From NCBI GenBank assembly GCA_036272735.1, contig DATAYF010000501.1, positions 1 to 36,779 of the forward strand: a stretch of 36,779 nucleotides of DNA, read 5' to 3'. The first letter of the stretch is position 1, and each line of letters begins with the position of its first letter. The position numbers and the translations under genes are program-made. The notes beneath the pieces were generated by a model that searched no databases, was not told the DNA's origin, and was given only the letters and a program-made list of their open reading frames with translations. Source of the stretch: DATAYF01 sp036272735 (GTDB lineage: Bacteria > Chloroflexota > Ktedonobacteria > Ktedonobacterales > Ktedonobacteraceae). Shown piece by piece: positions 24,477 to 32,803 of the stretch.

Positions 24477-24886
24477 TTGAGAAAGCCGTAAGCCGAATTT
24501 TGTCCCGCCGCAGCTTCTCAACTACGGCGAGGGCAATCATCTATCTAGGACGCCGGTTGCCCGACGCCTCAAGCGACCAACCCGAGGCTTGACGAGCGAG
24601 CAACTCGCAAGCGTGTCCGCACGAGGCGAACCCACTGTTACCTCTACTTGGTTTTGCTCCGAATGGGGTTTGCCCAGCCAGCCGGTCACCCGGCTGCTGG
24701 TGAGCTTTTACCTCACCATTTCGCCCTTACCTGCCTGGCACCGTAATTTCTACCATGCCGACAGGCGGTATGTTTCTGTTGCACTTTCCTTGAGGTCACC
24801 CTCACTGGACGTTATCCAGCATCCCGCTCTGTGGAGTTCGGACTTTCCTCGGGCTTTGCAGCCCGCGATTGCCTGTCTTTCTCAAA
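24477..24886 (-). ncRNA. rnpB: RNase P RNA
   Basis: Catalytic RNA that removes 5' leaders from pre-tRNA. On the minus strand the 5' part contains GAGGAAAGTCC and the 3' part ends in AAATTCGGCTTACGGC, both hallmark conserved regions. TTGAGAAAG (24885-24877) and CTTTCTCAA (24485-24477) pair as helix P1, closing a molecule of about 410 nt, within the range of bacterial type A RNAs. It is transcribed divergently from rnc. Ends are set from P1 and may be off by a few bases. Confidence 0.93.
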
Positions 24887-24970
24887 TCCTGGTATAAGAT
24901 AACACAGAACGTCAAAGCCGTCTAGCAATCATGGTGGCAATACTCCTGGCTGGGCCACTCTTCGTTGACG

Positions 24971-24999
24971 TTGCGGTCTCATGAAAAAAGCGCTACAAT
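24971..24999 (+). promoter_or_regulatory. Promoter candidate of the rnc-rpoN region
   Basis: -10 TACAAT (24994-24999) with a weak -35 TTGCGG (24971-24976) 17 bp upstream. It gives a 5' leader of about 58 nt before the rnc start at 25064. Confidence 0.4.
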
Positions 25000-25063
25000 G
25001 TCAACGCCATCAGATACTGCAGGCAATTTGCTAATTGGGTCCCACGTGATGAGAGGTATATGT

Positions 25064-25744
25064 ATGTATGAACAGTTAGAAGAGATTTTAGGGATGCGTT
25101 TTCATGATCCCCAGCTTCTGATCCTGGCGCTGACGCATCGTTCATATATCTATGAGACGCCAGGCTTAGGACAAAACTCAAATGAACGCCTTGAATTTTT
25201 GGGCGACTCGATACTCGCGCTCATCAGCGCCGATTTTCTCTATCGCATCTATCCCAATCTTTCCGAGGGAGAACTGACAGACGTACGAGCCGTGCTGGTA
25301 CGCACGGAAACCCTGGCTCAATTTGCCAAAGAAGCCACGTTGGGGCAATTCTTGCGGATGGGCAAGGGTGAACAACACACTGGCGGCGGTCCACGTGTGC
25401 TAGCCTCGGCTTTTGAAGCTATTCTAGGGGCTATGTTTCTCGACCAGGGACTAGAAGTCGTGCGCACCTTTTTATTGCCCAGATTGGAACCCATCGCGCA
25501 CAATATCGTTAGTAAACGCTTATTCAAAGATAATAAATCGCGTTTTCAGGAATTGGCACAGGCGCACGATGGTATTACGCCTGCGTACCGCATCGCGAGC
25601 CAGGAGGGACCATCGCACAATCGCGAGTTCACGGTAGAAGTGGTACTGGGTGAGGTCGTCGCGGGCACTGGGCAGGGACGCAATAAGCAGATAGCAGAGC
25701 AAGACGCAGCCCAGAACGCACTGAGCAATCGCGGATGGCTGTAA
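25064..25744 (+). CDS. rnc: Ribonuclease III
   Basis: Double-strand-specific endoribonuclease that processes rRNA precursors and structured mRNAs. The 226-residue product has the RNase III signature NERLEFLGDSIL, the second catalytic patch AFEAILGAMFLDQG and a C-terminal double-strand RNA-binding domain (FQELAQAHDGITPAYR to AEQDAAQNAL). AGAGGT lies 6 nt before ATG 25064, preferred over in-frame ATGs at 25049 and 24965. It is followed 53 nt later by rpoN, probably in the same transcription unit, and is divergent from rnpB. Confidence 0.95.
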   Translation: MYEQLEEILGMRFHDPQLLILALTHRSYIYETPGLGQNSNERLEFLGDSILALISADFLYRIYPNLSEGELTDVRAVLVRTETLAQFAKEATLGQFLRMGKGEQHTGGGPRVLASAFEAILGAMFLDQGLEVVRTFLLPRLEPIAHNIVSKRLFKDNKSRFQELAQAHDGITPAYRIASQEGPSHNREFTVEVVLGEVVAGTGQGRNKQIAEQDAAQNALSNRGWL

Positions 25745-25797
25745 AGTAGCAACGAGCAGCCAGCTAGAGGGATATTGAAGAGGGGAATGGAGGTAGT

Positions 25798-27246
25798 ATG
25801 CGATTAGAACAAACACCCAGACCTAATCAGACATTACGTGTGAGCGCGAGGCTGATCACATCGAGCACCATCTTGCACCTTTCCTCCGATGAATTAGAGC
25901 GCGCCGTCAATCAAGAACAGATGGAAAACCCCGCGCTCGATGTGAAAGAGCAACGGATTTGCCTCTTCTGCGGCACCCATCTGTATGGAGATACCTGCTC
26001 TGCTTGCGGCCACCTTGCTCAGGCCACATCGCAAGCACAGGACAGCACACAGTCCTATGCCGAACCCCAATCGTTCTATCAGCAATCAGCTTTTTACGAT
26101 ATAGATAATTACGGCTTCGCAGAAGTTGATGGCGACGATGCCTACGATCCTCTGGCGCATATCGCCAACGGTGACACGCTAGCGGAGGCATTGCTGCAAC
26201 AATTGGAGGCAATGGTGGCGTTGGATGATGCACTGATTGCCGAACAACTCGTCGGCAATTTAAACGAGCGCGGCTACCTGGAAATCAGTAGCGAGGAGAT
26301 TGCAACGTTGCTGCACGTTTCCGTGGAGCGTGTAGAGTATGTCCTCGGTCAATTGCATACTCTAGAACCTCTGGGCATCGGCGCGCGCAATCTGCGAGAA
26401 TGCCTGCTTATTCAACTGGCAGCGCTGACCGAACAGAACCTCGCTCCTCACCCACTGGCCCACGCGATTATTGATGGCTACCTTGACCAGCTAGGACGCA
26501 ATCAGCTTCACGAAATCGCTCGTCAGCTCAAAACCTCCGAAAAGGATGTACGCGACGCCAGTCAATATATTCGTAACTGGCTCCATCCCTTCCCAGCACA
26601 CATATATCATTCCGATGGACCATACTCACGCGTCAGCGGAGGCACCACAACGTATATACGACCTGACGTGATTATTCGCAAGCACGATGCTGGTTTCGAA
26701 GTACAAATTATCGAAAGCAGACGCTATCACTTCCATATCAATACGCATTATGACAATGCTATCGAGCAAGCCATTTCGCCACCTGAGCACCGCGAAATCC
26801 AGCGCTACATGCAGCATAACGTTGAGCGCGCAAAGTTCTTTACGGATTGTGTGCAACGTCGTTGGCGTACCCTACAACGGGTAACAGAACTAATCGTTGA
26901 ATATCAACATGAATTTCTCGCGAGAGGTATGCGCTATCTCCGTCCTCTCACCCGCGCAGAGGTCGCAACGCGCTTGAACCTGGACGAAGGCACCGTGAGC
27001 CGGGCGACCGCTAACAAATACGCGCTTCTACCCAACGGTCGCCTGATGCCAATCTCCGATTTCTTCGATGGCTCGCTAGGCATTAAGGATGTGTTGCGCG
27101 ACCTTGTACAAGCCGAAGACCCCAAACATCGCCTGAGCGATGAAGAATTAGCCCGCCTACTCACAGCACAAGGCGTGCCCATGGCTCGCCGGACGGTGAC
27201 AAAGTACCGAGAAGAAATGGGCATTGGTTCATCACGCGAACGATAA
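25798..27246 (+). CDS. rpoN: RNA polymerase sigma-54 factor with an inserted zinc ribbon
   Basis: Alternative sigma factor recognising -24/-12 promoters, activated by AAA+ enhancer-binding proteins. At 482 residues it is full length. The C-terminal RpoN box ARRTVTKYRE is at 463-472, preceded by the helix-turn-helix; the core-binding domain contains LEPLGIGARNLRECLL, typical of the family. Region I is short. Between region I and the core-binding domain sits CLFCG-X8-CSACG (Cys55, 58, 67, 70), a zinc-ribbon-like motif not part of standard RpoN. No enhancer-binding protein or -24/-12 site was found in the window. Confidence 0.93.
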   Translation: MRLEQTPRPNQTLRVSARLITSSTILHLSSDELERAVNQEQMENPALDVKEQRICLFCGTHLYGDTCSACGHLAQATSQAQDSTQSYAEPQSFYQQSAFYDIDNYGFAEVDGDDAYDPLAHIANGDTLAEALLQQLEAMVALDDALIAEQLVGNLNERGYLEISSEEIATLLHVSVERVEYVLGQLHTLEPLGIGARNLRECLLIQLAALTEQNLAPHPLAHAIIDGYLDQLGRNQLHEIARQLKTSEKDVRDASQYIRNWLHPFPAHIYHSDGPYSRVSGGTTTYIRPDVIIRKHDAGFEVQIIESRRYHFHINTHYDNAIEQAISPPEHREIQRYMQHNVERAKFFTDCVQRRWRTLQRVTELIVEYQHEFLARGMRYLRPLTRAEVATRLNLDEGTVSRATANKYALLPNGRLMPISDFFDGSLGIKDVLRDLVQAEDPKHRLSDEELARLLTAQGVPMARRTVTKYREEMGIGSSRER

Positions 27247-27261
27247 ATAAGGATGGAAACG

Positions 27262-29865
27262 ATGCCAACACGTAGTACGTCAGACCTTCGGCTGCGGACT
27301 GAAAACCGTTACGCGAGCTTTGTAGCAGGCTTTCAACGTGAGCATCGTTTGTTACAACAAGACCTGGCACAGGTGCAACCACAGCAGGCATATGAGCACA
27401 CTGCTTTGATGATTCTGCTGCGTATGGCTTTTCTGTATTTTCTGCAACAGCAGGGGTTACTGGATAACGATAGCCACTACCTCAGCAACCGCTTGTCGCT
27501 GCTTCAGCAGCACGTTGGGGACAACTCCTTCGCGGAATTTTATCGCTACCTCAACCTGCGCTTACTGCACCATCCTTCAACTCATCACAGCCCAGCGCCG
27601 CCTCTGTATGTACACCACCTTGGGCATATTCCCCAACTGCCTCAGCTCGCTTCTCACGAAAATGCAGCACTATCATCGCTGCCAAAGCTTCCTGACACAA
27701 CGTTTCAACGCATGTTCACCTTTTTTGATGACTACCAGTGGAGTCTACGTGAACAGGACAGCACGGACACAAACCAGCTCACCCCCGACATACTCAACAT
27801 CATATGCGCCAACTTTTTGCAACAGAAACCGCTGGGAGCATATTATACCGGCGAGGATGTCGCAATGTATATCGCTAAGAACACAATCTTGCCCTGCTTG
27901 ATACAGAAATTACAGGGTAGCTATCCAGGTATGTTGCAACCGCATACGGCTTTCTGGCATCTGCTGCAAGCCAACCCCAATCGCTACATTGCCGCCAGTC
28001 TGCGCCAGCAAGATCTGTTACCAACGGAGACACGCCGAGAATACCAGGCCCGGCAAGCACGCTATCAGCAGATCAAGGCTCGCTTGTATGCCGGAGAAAT
28101 CTGCTCGCTGGCCGACCTGGTGACAAACAACCTCAATATCAACCAACTGGCGCTCGATTTTTTCGAGCACAATCATGACGAGCGTTTTCAGCAAGCGGCG
28201 TATGCCGCACTCACGCACATCGCTATTCTCGATCCCACGAGCGGGCCTGGTATCTTTCTGCTGGCGGCCTATGCCTTGCTCGAACCGCTCTATACCCTGT
28301 GTCTTGCACGCCTACCCGACACAGCACACGCCAACATAGCACTGCTAGCAGCCAGGGCCATCCTTCAGCACAACCTGCACGGAGTCGACATTATGCCAGA
28401 GGCGGTGGAAATTTGTCGCCTGCGCCTGCTGCTAAAGTTACTCGCAACGCTGAATAGTCGCAATGAATGCCTGCAACTTCACGATATCCAGTTGCAGGTG
28501 TATGTAGGCAATGCACTGGTTGGCAACACGACGACCAGCGAGCACGAGAACGCCCCCTGCAAGGAAGATGAACACGGCAGGAGGAACAGCCCCCGCAAGG
28601 AGGGTCGCTACCATAAACGAGGGACGGCTTCGCCGTCTATGGTAGTGGCCTCCCTTGCGGGGGCCGTTCCTCCTGCGAAGGACGCTCCCCCAGCAGCACC
28701 AGAGCCATTCCACTGGCCGCTCAGGTTCCCGCAGATTATGCAAGGTGGTGGCTTCGATGTCATTATTGGCAACCCGCCGTATATCGAATACAGCCAGGTC
28801 AAGCATCCCCAACGCATGTTTGAGCAGGACAAAGGCGAGGTCAATTGGGGCAATCTGTATGCTGCCGTGGTCACACGTTCGCTTGACCTGTGCCATACAC
28901 AGCACGGCTATGTGGGTCTGATTGTACCGCTCAGCCTGTGCGGCGGACAACGCTTCAAACCATTACGCCACACGCTGCAACGGCAATGTCGCAACCTCTG
29001 GCTCGCCAACTTCAGCATTTTCCCAAGCCGCCTATTCGAGGATGCGTTTCAGCGACTCACCATTCTGCTGGCGCAACCCACAGCAACCCCCCCACCATAT
29101 TCCACCGTCTCTACCACCCGACTGCATCGTTGGTTTGCAGCAGAACGACCGCACATCTTGCCGCTGCTCACCTATACAAACATTGCTCATGACCAGAACA
29201 GCGCCGTTTTCCCGAAGCTCGCGTCCCCACTGCACGATGCCATTCTCGCCAAAATGAGCGGGCAGAGCCAGGGGCACACGCTTGGCACTATGCTCCATCC
29301 ACAGCCAACAGCATACTTCGTCTATTACCAAGAGGCTACCAATTACTGGACAAAAGCCGTCTGCCATACACCATACTATAAGAAAAACGGCCAGATGAGT
29401 GCCCCTACGCACGGACGTTTTTTATATTTTAGGGATGAGACCAGCGCCAAAGCTGTGATGGCCCTGCTCAATAGCTCGCTTTTCTTCCTCTGGTTTACCA
29501 CCTACTCTGATGGCTTTCACCTCTCGCATGCCCTGGTCAAAGCGTTGCCGGTCGCGCCCGGCGTGCTCGACGCTCAGCAACTTGTGCAGCTTGCCACACA
29601 ACTTGAGGCAGATATTTTCCAGCATGCACAACGAAGCACACGCAATACCAAACCAGGGGACGGTCTGCACAAACGCTGCCACCAGATAGAACTGGCCGAG
29701 TATCGCATGAGCTACTCAAAGCCGTTCCTTGATGAAATCGATCACGTGCTAGCCGGGCACTATGGCTTCACAAGCGAGGAGCAAGACTTTATTATCAATT
29801 ATGACATCAAGTACCGCCTGGGACAGCAGCAAGGCAAGACGACCAACCTGTGTTCGGATATGTAG
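27262..29865 (+). CDS. Eco57I-like N6-adenine DNA methyltransferase (first of a tandem pair)
   Basis: Predicted adenine-N6 methyltransferase of 867 residues, similar to type IIG/Eco57I proteins. SAM-binding motif I is LDPTSGPGIF (Asp324), altered from the usual CGSG; catalytic motif IV is IIGNPPYIEY (Asn504). The C-terminal third resembles target-recognition regions. The N-terminus is helical and shows no evident PD-(D/E)XK nuclease. Residues about 440-470 are encoded by a palindromic insertion (28577-28676). ATG 27262 has AAGGATGG upstream at better spacing than ATG 27253. The rpoN stop is 15 nt upstream and the second methylase starts 18 nt downstream. Confidence 0.85.
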   Translation: MPTRSTSDLRLRTENRYASFVAGFQREHRLLQQDLAQVQPQQAYEHTALMILLRMAFLYFLQQQGLLDNDSHYLSNRLSLLQQHVGDNSFAEFYRYLNLRLLHHPSTHHSPAPPLYVHHLGHIPQLPQLASHENAALSSLPKLPDTTFQRMFTFFDDYQWSLREQDSTDTNQLTPDILNIICANFLQQKPLGAYYTGEDVAMYIAKNTILPCLIQKLQGSYPGMLQPHTAFWHLLQANPNRYIAASLRQQDLLPTETRREYQARQARYQQIKARLYAGEICSLADLVTNNLNINQLALDFFEHNHDERFQQAAYAALTHIAILDPTSGPGIFLLAAYALLEPLYTLCLARLPDTAHANIALLAARAILQHNLHGVDIMPEAVEICRLRLLLKLLATLNSRNECLQLHDIQLQVYVGNALVGNTTTSEHENAPCKEDEHGRRNSPRKEGRYHKRGTASPSMVVASLAGAVPPAKDAPPAAPEPFHWPLRFPQIMQGGGFDVIIGNPPYIEYSQVKHPQRMFEQDKGEVNWGNLYAAVVTRSLDLCHTQHGYVGLIVPLSLCGGQRFKPLRHTLQRQCRNLWLANFSIFPSRLFEDAFQRLTILLAQPTATPPPYSTVSTTRLHRWFAAERPHILPLLTYTNIAHDQNSAVFPKLASPLHDAILAKMSGQSQGHTLGTMLHPQPTAYFVYYQEATNYWTKAVCHTPYYKKNGQMSAPTHGRFLYFRDETSAKAVMALLNSSLFFLWFTTYSDGFHLSHALVKALPVAPGVLDAQQLVQLATQLEADIFQHAQRSTRNTKPGDGLHKRCHQIELAEYRMSYSKPFLDEIDHVLAGHYGFTSEEQDFIINYDIKYRLGQQQGKTTNLCSDM
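28577..28676. repeat. 100-bp palindromic element inserted in frame inside the methylase gene
   Basis: Two 39-nt arms (28577-28615 and 28638-28676) match as inverted copies at 34 of 39 positions, both starting GCAGGAGGAAC from outside. The 22-nt centre contains its own hairpin GACGGC-TTC-GCCGTC. The downstream paralogue has an ordinary shorter linker at the same place, between VGNALVG and PFHW, so this looks like a palindromic repeat that landed in a tolerant loop and kept the frame. Confidence 0.75.
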
Positions 29866-29883
29866 TAAAGGAAGCTTGAACCA

Positions 29884-32211
29884 ATGGGACCTTCGGAGCA
29901 AACAGCTAGACAATTTTATACCCGCTTGAAAAGCGAACGCCTCGTCTTGCTGCCACAGATACAAGGGCAACTGAGCGATAGCGAACGGGAAGAGTATGCG
30001 TCGCTGTTGTTGGGGCGGCTCCTGTTCATCCACTTTATGCAAAAAGCAGGTTTTCTTGCGAGCGATGCAGATTACGAGCAGCACAAACGTATATTACAGG
30101 AACCAGGCAACAACATACCGGGGCACGGCTTATTCGTGCCAGCGAAGGTAGAACAGCAACATCCAGAACTGCACATACCAAACAGCGCGTTTCTACACAT
30201 TTTCAACTTTTTTGATAGCTACACCTGGAGTTTGGACGAGGATCACCCGCAGCCTCAGCAGCTTACGCCGGGCATCCTCGGCTATATTTTGGAACAATAT
30301 ATCAATCAGCAACAGGTTGGTGCGTACTATACGAAAGAAGATGTAACCGGCTATATTGCCAAATACACGATTATTCCCTATCTCTTTGAAATAGTGGCAC
30401 GTCAGCACCCGGCCGCGTTCCAGGCTGACGCACCGTTATGGTTGCAGCTACGCACCAATCCTGATCGCTATATCTACGCGGCGCTGCGTGACAATGCACC
30501 GTTGCATGGAGAAGCGGCCGCCGAGCACGCACAACGCAGGGTCTATTACCAACAGCTACGTGACTGGTTGTCGACGGGACATGTGCAGCATATTGACGAG
30601 TTCATTACCCATAACCTGGATATGCAGCAGTTTGCGCAGGACAGTATTGCCAGCATAACAGAACCGGAAATGCTAGCGACATTTTTTCAAACGCTACAAT
30701 CTATCACCATCCTCGATCCTACGTGTGGCTCAGGGGCCTTTCTCATGGCGGCGCTCACCGTCCTCGAACCGCTGTACGCCACGTGTATCAAGCGTATAGA
30801 AAGCCAGGGCTGGCATGACCGCTTTGCGTCTCTACTACACGAGATGGGGCCGCATCCCAGCCGTGCTTACAGCATTCGCAAAGCAGTTATCACGCGTAAC
30901 CTCTACGGCGTCGATATTTTACCGCAAGCGATCACAATCTGCCAGTTGCGACTCCTCTTAGCCCTGATTGCGCAAGTCAAAAGCGCTGACGCAATCGAGC
31001 CACTCTCCACGCTTGACCAGCATATTCGCGTGGGTAACGCCCTGGTTGGTGCGAGCAGGCACGAGGAACACGAGCAAGAGGATGTGGACGAGACAAAATT
31101 TGATGAAGCAGGGGCACGGGAACGACGACCGTTCCACTGGTGCAAAGAATTCGCCACGATTATCGACCACGGCGGATTTTCTATCATTATTGGCAATCCT
31201 CCGTACGTCGAATATCACGCGAACACCTTTCCCTATACGTTGCGCAACTTCACCACGGCCAGTAGTGGCAACCTCTATCCCTGCATCATTGAGCGCACAC
31301 AGCAGATCCTTGCTCCCAATGGCCGCGAGGGCATGATCTTGCCCCTGGCTGCGTTTGCCACGCGCAACATGCTCCCTTTGCTCGATGGCTTCCTGCGCTG
31401 GTTCCCCACAAGCTGGGTCTCGTTTTACCATTTTCGTCCATCGATGCTGTTTTCCGGCGACAAAAAAGCCAACATTCCCACAGCCATCTGCCTGACAAAA
31501 AGACAGGGACCTGCACAACGCTATAGCACGCATCTCAGCAAGTGGTTCACCGAAGAGCGCCCACAGCTTTTCTCGTTGCTACGCTATTGCCAGGTGACTA
31601 CACCACGCGATCACGAAAATCGTCACTACTATCCCAAATTTGGGCAGCGGCTCGAAAATACAATTATGCGTAAGCTGTTGCCACACACCTGCGTGCGTAC
31701 CTACCTCACGACACAACTAGTACAAGAAAATTCCCTGTTTTACCGCTCAGCCGGAGGACTGTACTGGAAGGTCTTTACCAATTTTCCCTGGCCGTACCGC
31801 ACCACCTCGAACAAGCAGTGCACATTTCAGGCAGCGTACGACCGCGACCTGTTTGTGGCCTTGTTTAACAGTTCACTTTTCTGGTGGTACTATACCGTCA
31901 CGTTCGACACGTTCAATCTGAAAGACTACATGCTCTTCGGCTTCCGTTTCACCTACCCATACGATGCTGAAATTGCCACTGCCCTAAAAAATGCGTGCCA
32001 ACAACTGATGAATGATTTTCGCCGCAACGCCAAACACCTGACACGCGGACAAACCGGCAGCTACACCATCTATGCCCGTAAATCAAAAACGATTATCGAT
32101 GCCATCGACGATGTGCTCGCCCGCCACTATGGTTTGACGGAGCAAGAAGCAACGTTTATCAAAAACTACGATCTCAAGTATCGGCTACGCCAGGAACAGG
32201 CCGAGGCGTAA
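29884..32211 (+). CDS. Eco57I-like N6-adenine DNA methyltransferase (second of a tandem pair)
   Basis: A 775-residue paralogue of the upstream gene with fully canonical motifs: LDPTCGSGAF (Asp278) for SAM binding and IIGNPPYVEY (Asn438) for catalysis. The shared N-terminal architecture includes QQVGAYYTKEDVTGYIAKYTIIP, and both proteins end in LDEIDxVLAxHYGxTxxE or a close variant followed by YDxKYRLxQ. AAAGGAAG lies 9 nt before the ATG. No nuclease motif was recognised. The pair could be an R-M or defence module whose two enzymes recognise different sites, or one paralogue may have become a specificity/partner subunit. Confidence 0.87.
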   Translation: MGPSEQTARQFYTRLKSERLVLLPQIQGQLSDSEREEYASLLLGRLLFIHFMQKAGFLASDADYEQHKRILQEPGNNIPGHGLFVPAKVEQQHPELHIPNSAFLHIFNFFDSYTWSLDEDHPQPQQLTPGILGYILEQYINQQQVGAYYTKEDVTGYIAKYTIIPYLFEIVARQHPAAFQADAPLWLQLRTNPDRYIYAALRDNAPLHGEAAAEHAQRRVYYQQLRDWLSTGHVQHIDEFITHNLDMQQFAQDSIASITEPEMLATFFQTLQSITILDPTCGSGAFLMAALTVLEPLYATCIKRIESQGWHDRFASLLHEMGPHPSRAYSIRKAVITRNLYGVDILPQAITICQLRLLLALIAQVKSADAIEPLSTLDQHIRVGNALVGASRHEEHEQEDVDETKFDEAGARERRPFHWCKEFATIIDHGGFSIIIGNPPYVEYHANTFPYTLRNFTTASSGNLYPCIIERTQQILAPNGREGMILPLAAFATRNMLPLLDGFLRWFPTSWVSFYHFRPSMLFSGDKKANIPTAICLTKRQGPAQRYSTHLSKWFTEERPQLFSLLRYCQVTTPRDHENRHYYPKFGQRLENTIMRKLLPHTCVRTYLTTQLVQENSLFYRSAGGLYWKVFTNFPWPYRTTSNKQCTFQAAYDRDLFVALFNSSLFWWYYTVTFDTFNLKDYMLFGFRFTYPYDAEIATALKNACQQLMNDFRRNAKHLTRGQTGSYTIYARKSKTIIDAIDDVLARHYGLTEQEATFIKNYDLKYRLRQEQAEA

Positions 32212-32658
32212 CTACCTATACCAGCGCTTTTTGATATCCCAGGAAAGCCAGCTATCGAAGCACAGCAGCCACGTGCCTTGCAGTATAATACCAATCCCCA
32301 TGCCCCTACAACCTTCATCGCGTGCACGCCGCGCCATCAGGACACCACTCGTTACGTAGCCAACGTCCAGACAGGTGTTGAACAGTGCAAGACGCCGCAA
32401 ATTGCGCACATCCCTGTTTACCACCTGCGCCTCTAGCTCACCACGATCCACGAGCGCGATCTTCCGTCGTGTAAAACGCAGTGCCACCACAACAATCAGG
32501 GCATCAATCGCGCCCCACAGGAGCATTTGCCAGCCGAACTGTTTCCAAAACACTTTTTTCAGGCATATAAAGCCTGCACCAGCCAATACGCTACCCATGC
32601 CCCAGGCAGATAACATACGCACACGGCGCTGCTGGTAACGATAAAAAGATGCTTGCAT
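32212..32658 (-). CDS. Hypothetical membrane protein
   Basis: A 148-residue protein with about three to four hydrophobic helices: AWGMGSVLAGAGFICL, FGWQMLLWGAIDALIVVVAL, LFNTCLDVGYVTSGVLM and GIGIILQGTWLLCFDSWL. It resembles small conserved membrane proteins of unknown function. Its stop codon directly abuts that of the methylase on the other strand, with no gap. GGAG lies about 10 nt before the ATG. Confidence 0.7.
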   Translation of the reverse strand: MQASFYRYQQRRVRMLSAWGMGSVLAGAGFICLKKVFWKQFGWQMLLWGAIDALIVVVALRFTRRKIALVDRGELEAQVVNRDVRNLRRLALFNTCLDVGYVTSGVLMARRARDEGCRGMGIGIILQGTWLLCFDSWLSWDIKKRWYR

Positions 32659-32720
32659 TAGAGTGCCGCTCCAATCTTTATCAAATCCCTCTTCTCTTTA
32701 TACCCAAAAGCCATAGTGAT

Positions 32721-32751
32721 TTGCCACAAGCGAGACAAACTATGATACACT
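32721..32751 (+). promoter_or_regulatory. Promoter candidate of the zinc-ribbon/BACON protein gene
   Basis: An extended -10 TGATACACT (32743-32751) with TTGCCA (32721-32726) 19 bp upstream of the hexamer. The start codon is at 32804. Confidence 0.4.
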
Positions 32752-32803
32752 GCAAAGGAAACATGTATAAGTTCGCTCGTAGTAGGGGGAAGCTGGTAGT
32801 CAG

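Noticed and set aside
24589..24897. 102-codon frame in the rnpB region
   Set aside because: It is antisense to RNase P RNA, whose conserved elements are unmistakable.
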